In this document: positions 57,101 to 64,000 of the stretch, piece after piece | Layout: each line of letters starts with the position of its first letter | Position numbering within the stretch: position 1 is the first letter of the stretch | Source: Anoplopoma fimbria | Taxonomy: Eukaryota > Chordata > Actinopteri > Perciformes > Anoplopomatidae | Reading direction: 5' to 3' | Length of the DNA: 64,000 nt | Assembly (NCBI RefSeq): GCF_027596085.1 | Contig: NC_072471.1 | Location: forward strand, 6,674,028 to 6,738,027 | Notes under the pieces: model-generated | Databases searched by the model: none | What the model saw: the letters and a program-made list of their open reading frames with translations, nothing else | What the model was told of the DNA's origin: nothing | Translations under genes and position numbers: made by a program

Positions 57101-59044
57101 GACACTGTTTTGTGCATTTCATTTTATATTATTTGACTGCAACTGTTTGGAACAGACATGCACATTTAAAATAAAAGTAACAACATTATCACCTTTTTAT
57201 ACATATCAAGATTTTAGTTGAGAAGTTAAATACTTAGTTAAGAAGTAAAATAAAACAAAAATAGAATAAAAGCAATAAAGAATCAACATCAGAGTTTACA
57301 TATTTTACTTAGTCCGCTGACGGTTTTTCTACCAATAAGGTTGTAACAATATATATTTCAAGTGAAAGGCATTATTTCCCCTATTTTCCATTGAAAAACA
57401 GACAGTGAGGTAGTGGTCAAAACTCACACTTTTGAGTATCATGTCACTTTTCTGAAAAAATGAACACTCAAAATACTCTCAAGAAATTTGAGTGGTCAGA
57501 TAAATGCCATCAGGGAAATACTGGAGTACGTTCAAGTAGGCAGCGTGATTCAATCTCTGCTAAGCTGATGATTTTTGTGTGTGTGTTGAGCACACACGCA
57601 TATAAACACAAACACACACGTCTATAGTTTGTGTGCGTTTCTGTACACCTTCAGATTAGTGATTGAGCCGATCAGTGCGGTCCGGGTCTGTTTGATTGCA
57701 TCATGATTGGAGCACTCAGTGGGTCATCGTTACTTTGTCTGCAACAAACAAAGCACAGCAGCCGGTACTTTTCCACTGATTTTAATGAGCATGTAGGGAC
57801 TGGCCACAGCAAAGAAAGCAGATTCCACTGCTTCCTGGCACTATGTTGTTGGCCACCTCCCCTGTGTTTGACGGGATAACACACTCTTTCAGGTGACCGA
57901 GCCTCTTCCTGTTGCACATGTCGATAAATAGCCACGGATTTGCACAAACACACACGCTGAGAAAGAAAGCGAGAAAGAACCAGTCACTGCGGTGACACAT
58001 TGAACTGAGATAAAGTGAGCTGTCTTGCTCTCTCTTCCTGTATCAGTCTCACACACACACCTGTTCTATATCAAGGCCTGACCAGAAAATAAGCAGGAGC
58101 AGTAAAAAAAACAAAAAACTGACAGGAACAGAAACAGTCTATCAGCCTTCTGGGGCCAAATGATTATAAATAACAGTGGTTCCAAATAAAACTGAAATAG
58201 TTTTTAAACGTGTACTACTTTTAAAATGATGACTAAATCTTCAGGCCAAACAAATCCTAATGAGACAAATATGGCAATGTTTGACCCACAGCTTTATTAA
58301 ATAAACTTATAATACCCTCAATAGATTCTGATCACTTGTGAAACATTTGAGAAATGCTCCAGGGAAAACTACAAATCGCCATACACGAGAAATTGATGTG
58401 ACCACTTCTTTAGCTAAATAAACCACATTTGATTATTTGAACAATAATGCATTGTCACAAAGTCAAAAACTGGGCTGTCTTTGTCATGAACAGTTGGAGA
58501 CACATGGTTTTCACAGGACAGAAGCGTAAAAATGTAGGCTGCTGTAGATTTGATTTTATATTCACTGCCCCTGAACTGGATAACTCAGACTACTGAAGCA
58601 TGACATGAGCTAAACAGTGTCATGTGTTTCTATCTGGGGGTGGGTGGAGGGGGTCGAGGCTTATTTTGCCTTTATCAGACACAGTAGAGAGCTAACATGG
58701 AGAGGGGGGAGAGAGACACAGGGGACGGCCATGAAACAAAGGCAGCTGGTCAGCATGTTAAACTCCGAAAGGCCACCAGGACGACCTGTTGGAATGCGTT
58801 TCTTTATGGAGAATGGAGACAAGGAAGGCTACTGCAAACAAAACCCTTCCTACATATGGAAAATGAGTAAGATCAAGATCTATACATCTCATAACCTTTC
58901 CCAAAACAGAGTTATTAATACTAAATAGGTAAAGATTGAAGTGCAAGGGGCTGGATTCACTCATAGGTGGTGGGGAACATAAAAATTACTTTTTTTTTTT
59001 AATTTAAGGGGAAATCAAAATTGGGGTAGACTTTGTATAATCTT
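54143..59044. other. Intergenic upstream of btg1; no gene seen, candidate regulatory blocks
   Basis: The part nearest btg1 contains complex, repeat-poor stretches at 55540-56060 and 57620-58000. The latter holds a perfect C/EBP-ATF composite (ATTGCATCA, 57695-57703) beside an inverted CCAAT (57706-57710). No exon-like frames are supported. 56.1-57.5 kb is very AT-rich. Confidence 0.45.
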
Positions 59045-59331
59045 TAGTTTATTTTAGTTCTGAGGTGCATTGGAAAATAAATGCTGTTAGTTTGCCCCGG
59101 ATCATTACCAGATCAACCAATAGGTCGAAAACACAGTCAGAGATATTGGATTTCAGATGCAGCAAAGTAAATGTAACTACATATGTTTTGTTGTTAATTT
59201 GTTTTTCTACTGTTATAAAAAAAATCATCTCTTGTTTACATTTTAAATGTATTTTTGTCTCTGTTTTCAACATGTAAAGTGCCTTTGAGTACCCTTTTTT
59301 AAAGCGCTATTAAAAAAAAAAAAAAAAAAAA
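59045..59331 (+). repeat. Possible LINE-like 3' end with poly(A) tail
   Basis: The end reads acatgtaaagtgcctttgag, then acccttttttaaagcgctat and a run of about 20 A, which resembles the 3' end of fish retroposons (agcactttgag then aaagcgctatataaat). No coding part remains. It stops only about 250 bases before the btg1 promoter elements. Confidence 0.45.
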
Positions 59332-59499
59332 TGTATTATATTCTGTCAGCCTTTGGTAACACGCTGAACTCTAAACAATATACAAATGTAAAGTCGTTAT
59401 AGTTGCTGCTACAGACTCCAACTTCTTCTACTTTTTTTTTTTTTACGTTTTCTTTGTTGTCGTTTGCTTTGTTTCTGTTTCTCTCTCTCTCCCCCTCTA

Positions 59500-59780
59500 C
59501 CTCGTGTAGTTCCGACAGCCAGCGAACGCACCGCGGTTTCACGCTGCTGTGTACCTCTGTTTATTTTCAGCAGAGCCGTGACGCGGACGCCTCACTCCGC
59601 CTATATGGGGCTCGTCAGACGGCGTCAGGGCCGGGGATTGGTGAGCCGTTGTTGCCGGAGCAGCTTGTGTCGGGTGCCGTGTGGACGGAGGGGAGGGAGG
59701 AGAGGAAGAGGAGAGGAAGAGGGAGGAAGAGGGAGGGAGGGGGTGCTATAAAAGCTCACTCCGACTCTCCGAGACGTTCA
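59500..59780 (+). promoter_or_regulatory. btg1: btg1 core promoter in a CpG-rich region
   Basis: TATAAAAG lies at 59747-59754, so transcription should start at about 59775-59785 (near gttcattc). Upstream are an inverted CCAAT (ATTGG, 59637-59641), three CREB/ATF half-sites (TGACG 59579-59583; CGTCA 59613-59617 and 59623-59627), a near-CArG word CCTATATGGG (59600-59609) and a 57-base uninterrupted polypurine run (59687-59743) that ends three bases before the TATA box. CpG frequency from 59.5 to 60.45 kb is visibly higher than elsewhere in the window. The combination suits an inducible early-response gene. Confidence 0.7.
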
Positions 59781-59966
59781 TTCTGGTGGAGGAAAGCAAG
59801 CGCGGTGGGTTGGTAAAACGTGGCATCAAGGGACCCCTCCAACCCTCCCCCTCTCTCTATTTACCAACAACAGGCGTCTATTGCCCAACACTGAACGGAC
59901 TCGCTCTTTTAGAGAGAGAGAGAGACCCCCACCCACCACCACCACCACCTCCACCTCGACTTATAA

Positions 59967-60053
59967 ATGCCAAGAGGAAAAACGAAAGAGACAACAGAGA
60001 AGGATCGCTGCTCGGAAGAAGTGGAGAGAGCAACAGTCTGGACAAACACGTAG
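59967..60053 (+). promoter_or_regulatory. Upstream open reading frame in btg1 5' leader
   Basis: An ATG at 59967 opens a 28-codon frame ending TAG at 60051-60053, 51 bases before the btg1 start codon. Its -3 base is T and +4 is C, a weak start context. If translated it could limit or time btg1 translation. The leader is about 325 bases if transcription starts near 59778. Confidence 0.5.
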
Positions 60054-60104
60054 AGGAAGACAAGATTAAAATAACGCACGGATCGCCGCCGTTTCCCGTT
60101 CTCA

Positions 60105-63100
60105 ATGCATACTCTTTGTGCCCGGGGAACGATGAAGCCAGAGATCACCGCCGCCGTCGGGTTTCTGACGAGATTTCTGCGCGTAAAAGGACACGTAAAC
60201 GATCGACAGGTCCAAACATTCAGCCAAAGCTTACAGGACATTCTGTCAGGTAAGGAACCACACACACATACACTACAATATCACACGTTTACTCCCAGCT
60301 TTTAATGCGTAATTTGGTGTTTTTTAATTGGGGTTGAGGATGATTCAGAAGAAGCCTTTCTTTGTTCTCGCGAGTATCCCTGTCAGCGCCTCCAACGCGC
60401 ACCGCCTTTTGCGCACATCGAGGAGGAGGAGGAGGAGGAGGAAAAACACGCGTAAACAGGACTGGTGATCTAACAAAACGATTTCCACGACGATCAAAAT
60501 GATACAATGTGTTTATTTTATATAGTTTTTCCTCCACAAAGATACAAAAATGAGGCAGTCGGATGAGTTACTTTGTTTGGAGGAGGAGGAGGAGGAGGAG
60601 GAGGAGAGATAGCCTCGAACAAGGAAGTGCGCCTCGACCCGCTGAAGCTCAGAGGACTGAGCAAAACAGCCTCACAGCCAGGCTGCTCAATTACGTAATG
60701 CACTGGGACCAGACGGGTTTGAGAATGAAAACACGGTGCTGTGTCGAAGAAAATGCTTTCCTACTGAGCTTACAAACAATGTAGTTAGTTTTTTTTTTTT
60801 ATTATTATTTTTTTTATTTATTTATATATATATATATAGACACAATACGCTTCTGATATAAAACAAACAACAAAAAAACATCCACAATTTTGCGACATGT
60901 TTGTGTTCCACTGGAGGGTGGATGACCTTGTTGATTTGATTTCTCTCCGGCATTTTTTTTTTTACATTTTGACCGCCTGCTTAATTTATTAGTTATGCTT
61001 TTACCAATGTCACGCAATCATTTTTTTACACAAACTATTTACATTAAATTCTAATAAATAAATAAAAAAAATAAAAAAAAATCACATTTTCTCGATTTAT
61101 TTATCAGAAAACGCGGCATTAATGCCCACTTAATTATTAGAGTAATTTTTTTTTTTAGTTTATTATTAATTTTAAATAATAATAATTGTGTCTCATGTTC
61201 CTGCTGTAAACACATTCCTGCCACAGCTCTAAAGCTGCCATACATCTGCCCCTCTCCATCTACTAAGCAGGTGACCTACATTTCCTACATAAGTAGCTCA
61301 TGTATACAAAAAAAAAACATGTCTTACTTTGCGAGATTGCAGAGCCAATAGTTTAGTGTGATCCACTGCTGGAGGTCAAATATTTCATAAGAATATAACT
61401 GGTTGCCTCGAAAAGAAGCACACAATACCATGTTGTATCAAAGACGGACTGCAATTCATTGTAGGGGGCCTTACGATTGCCTGCGTAAAATAGGACATAG
61501 ACATTTGGTTTTTTTTAAAAAGGATTTTTTAAAAAGCGAATCTTCCCCAAAAAAATATCGTCACCATCTCAATTTGACTTTCTGTTTGTAAACAAGACAA
61601 AAGTGTGTGTGTGTGTGTGGTGTGTGGGCTGGCTGTGTGTGTGGGGGAGGGGATGTTTTTCTGCTGGGCGCCTATAGGAGGACATTAAAGGCGGAGGCGG
61701 CGAGGAAATGGAGGGGAAATCCACTGAAAGAAATCCAAACCAAGCTGTGTATTTAGTGCGCATAAACATTCATTATATCAAAGTGGTTTGATTTTTATAA
61801 GGTTTATCTGTTATGTGCAATGATACAATATATATATAATGTTAAAATAACCAAATAATCACATTAAAACTAAAGTCCAATGTCCAGTGTGTGGTTTTGT
61901 GAGTGGAGCGTAACAGAGCATGTTGTAGTGTCCTGTGAGGGCTCCATGCTACTGAACCAGGCCAGCCAGAGCTCCTTTGTGCCTGGAAAACACCACAACC
62001 ACTCACTATTGTGTCTGTGTGCTGAAAAGCAGGGTGCCCAGCTCCCCGTGTTTGTGCTGAGCGAAGGGAAGTGGGGAAAATCTAGGCCCAGAGACCAGAT
62101 TGAAATCTCGTTAGTTGTGTACTAGTTGTTGGCAGAGCTTTAGATTAGTCTGTTTTTTTTTTTTTTTTTTTAATCAGCAGCAGTGTGATGCAAGTCCCGG
62201 GTTAGATGAGCTCAAACAGAATCGCCTTATGTTTTTCTATTGCTCGAGGTCAGCCACAATGAATGAGCAACCCTCTGTTGTTAAACTCTCACTCGTCTGC
62301 TTGCTTTCCCGTTCCCCCCCCCCCCCTCTCTTCCTCCCGTGTGCCCTCGTTTTTAAGAATAGGCCCCGCTGAGCTGATCTTTTTCCAGCTGCTCCGGGGT
62401 TTTGAAGGTAATGGCCTTTTGTGGCTCAGTCCGAGGCGGAAAGATCATCCAGCCCCTTGTGCTCTTTCACGAGTGCCAGTCCCTCCATTAGCTCAGCAGT
62501 ATACAGCCTTCTGTGATAAGACAATGGGGGAGGGAGGGAGGGAGGGGGGTGTTTTTGGGTGCATACAGGTGGCCTGAATGCTGGCCTACTTCACCTTCCC
62601 TGTTTTTATTGAGCCACAATGAAGTTGGCATCAATGGGAGTTCAATATGGATGTGTTTTTAGAGTAAATGGGGGATGGGGGGGTGAGTTCTCTTAAATGG
62701 GGAGTCAGAAGTTAGTTTAGTTAGTTTTTTTTTATTTTTTTATATGCCACTTTTTCAAGGAAGGAGTAAGCCATGTTTCACTTCCTCAAACACCCAAAAG
62801 CTGTCGCCAGTGTAATTTCCCCCTCAACGTCTTAACCACTAAAATGCCTTCAGCATACCGTAAGTGTCGTCACTGCTCTTAGAAAAAAAAACTTTCACAC
62901 AGAAGAGGAGGAGGAGGAGGAGGAGAAGAAAGAAAGGAAAATAAGGTCCTCTCCCTTTAAGAGGCGGAGCCCGGTGTCCCAGATGGCCGACTAGGACTTC
63001 GACACTTTTGGTGTTTTTTTTATGTTGAGCCAGTCATGGGAGAGTCTGTCACGCTGACGGCCAGGGGAGGGATTGTGCAATTCAATGGCCCTCTTTTTGT

Positions 63101-64000
63101 CACGTAGGCCCAGGGTGCCACTGACCGCCTGTTTTATGGCCGCTCATCAGGCCTCTAACAGGTGGTGTTGTTTTTCTGTCCTTTCTTCTTCTACCGAGCA
63201 CAACTACGCCTTGTACTTTAGTGTAGATAAGCACTATAACATGAGGGATTTACTTACATTTTTATAACATGTAATGGATTACAGCAATTTCTCATTATCT
63301 CTCTATCTCTCTCATTCTTCTGCATGATTTATTTTGGCGAGACGGGTCCCAACTTGTTTTATAACCAAGCTGCCTCCTGGCAAAACAGCAATACATGAGA
63401 TTAAGATCTGCTTCTCTTGATCATTTAGCCCAAATCTTATTGGCGATAACCCAAATGTACACATTCAGTCAGTAATGTTTTGTATGGGATTTAATTTATC
63501 TTAACCTTTTTAGATGAACGTTAATTATGTTTTTTATTTATTGGTTTAATTGGTAGGGACAGTGCACATTTGATAAAAGTATTATTTTTCATCTATGTCC
63601 CTTGACTTGACTTTAATTATTTTTAAGATGTTCCCACCAATTTCTACTGCCATAGTATGTTTATAAAAACACACTACTACAGTTTGTGTTTCAACCTTTG
63701 GACAACCTCAGTTCACTGCAGGTCACAACTGCACATCCATGATGACGACTGTAGTCAGGACTAATGTGAATAACAACTCATTCTTTTTATTTTTATTTGG
63801 CCCCTTTTTCCCTTTATTGGCACATATGACAGGATAATACCCTCTTTTAATGTTGTTACAAGCTGCCTGATGGCAATCACTCCAAGTCTAAACTTTTTCT
63901 CCATCCTCTCTTCTCTCCCTTTTGTCTCTGCAGAGCAATATAAGCACCACTGGTTCCCAGACAGGCCCTGCAAGGGTTCAGGATACAGATGCATCCGCAT
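60105..64000 (+). CDS. btg1: BTG1 anti-proliferative protein, exon 1 and start of exon 2, 3'-truncated by the window
   Basis: BTG/TOB proteins bind the CAF1 (CNOT7/8) deadenylase through their N-terminal APRO domain and promote mRNA decay and growth arrest. Coding exon 1 is 60105-60249 (48 codons plus one base) with donor GTAAGG. Exon 2 starts at 63934 after acceptor AG 63932-63933 and runs off the window. Exon 1 encodes [20 protein letters not shown] followed by LTRFLRVKG and [13 protein letters not shown]; exon 2 encodes [20 protein letters not shown] then IRI, which is BTG box A. The Cys in RPCKGSG matches BTG1 (PCKGS) rather than BTG2 (PSKGS). The single intron in this place is typical of the family. 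The first ATG has T at -3 and C at +4 (weak). A second in-frame ATG at 60132-60134 (residue 10) has A at -3, so two N-termini are possible. Confidence 0.93.
60250..63933 (+). other. btg1 intron 1
   Basis: This 3.7-kb intron starts in the CpG-rich promoter region. It contains (GGA)n tracts at 60420-60442, 60579-60607 and 62905-62926, A/T-rich sequence at 60.78-61.2 kb, poly(T) at 62153-62171, poly(C) at 62314-62326 and a GGGA run at 62528-62546. A GC-box-like GAGGCGGAGC with the word AGATGGCCG at about 62961-62989 follows the third GGA tract. The open frames in it show no homology and are not called. Confidence 0.75.
60420..60607 (+). repeat. Two (GGA)n tracts at the 5' end of btg1 intron 1
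   Basis: GGA triplets run at 60420-60442 and again at 60579-60607, 136 bases apart, with a third tract of the same kind at 62905-62926. Such G-rich purine tracts can form quadruplex or triplex DNA or act as splicing enhancers; this is inference. Confidence 0.85.

Noticed and set aside
59681..60253. 190-codon frame overlapping the btg1 leader and exon 1
   Set aside because: It starts from GTG, not ATG, and is charged/proline-rich because of the polypurine and CCACC repeats. The btg1 frame in the same place is clearly the conserved one.
62961..62989. GC-box and YY1-like word as a second btg1 promoter
   Set aside because: Only two weak motifs, without TATA or CpG island. Mentioned in the intron entry but not called as a promoter.

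Overview
This is a piece of a ray-finned fish (teleost) nuclear chromosome. The evidence is intron-bearing vertebrate genes with GT-AG splice sites, many long (CA)n/(TG)n and (ATCT)n microsatellites, and several short interspersed repeats typical of teleosts. No bacterial, viral or plasmid gene organisation is present, and I see no CRISPR array, intact transposon, rRNA or tRNA gene.

Three protein-coding genes are supported, all on the + strand. (1) Positions 407-4490 carry the last eleven coding exons of a sortilin gene (sort1 family): the end of the VPS10 beta-propeller, the cysteine-rich 10CC module, the transmembrane helix and the cytoplasmic sorting tail. Its 5' half lies outside the window. 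(2) Positions about 5400-11040 carry a complete fam3c-like gene. A probable non-coding first exon and nine coding exons (5857-10287) encode 227 residues, the length I know for human FAM3C, with the four family cysteines at 58, 64, 86 and 221. (3) Positions about 59570-64000 carry the promoter, the first coding exon and the start of the second exon of btg1, an anti-proliferative BTG/TOB gene that runs off the right edge.

Between fam3c and btg1 lies about 49 kb in which I find no convincing exon. It holds (CA)n/(TG)n arrays, tRNA-derived SINE pieces, several families of degraded dispersed repeats, a diverged duplicated segment at 22.5-24.6 kb, and stretches of complex non-repetitive sequence with recognisable transcription-factor motifs. 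Those stretches are candidate distal regulatory DNA, most naturally for btg1, but only sequence conservation could establish that.

The genes do not form an operon or a known pathway. Sortilin sorts cargo between Golgi and endosomes, FAM3C is a secreted cytokine-like protein, and BTG1 recruits CCR4-NOT deadenylase in cytoplasm and nucleus. The points most worth a second look are the altered sorting motifs of the sortilin tail, a roughly 500-bp tetranucleotide repeat that forms the polypyrimidine tract of a fam3c exon, the btg1 core promoter (57-bp polypurine run against a TATA box) with a uORF and two in-frame start codons, and a cluster of perfect palindromes near 42.3 kb. I found no clearly new biological system.
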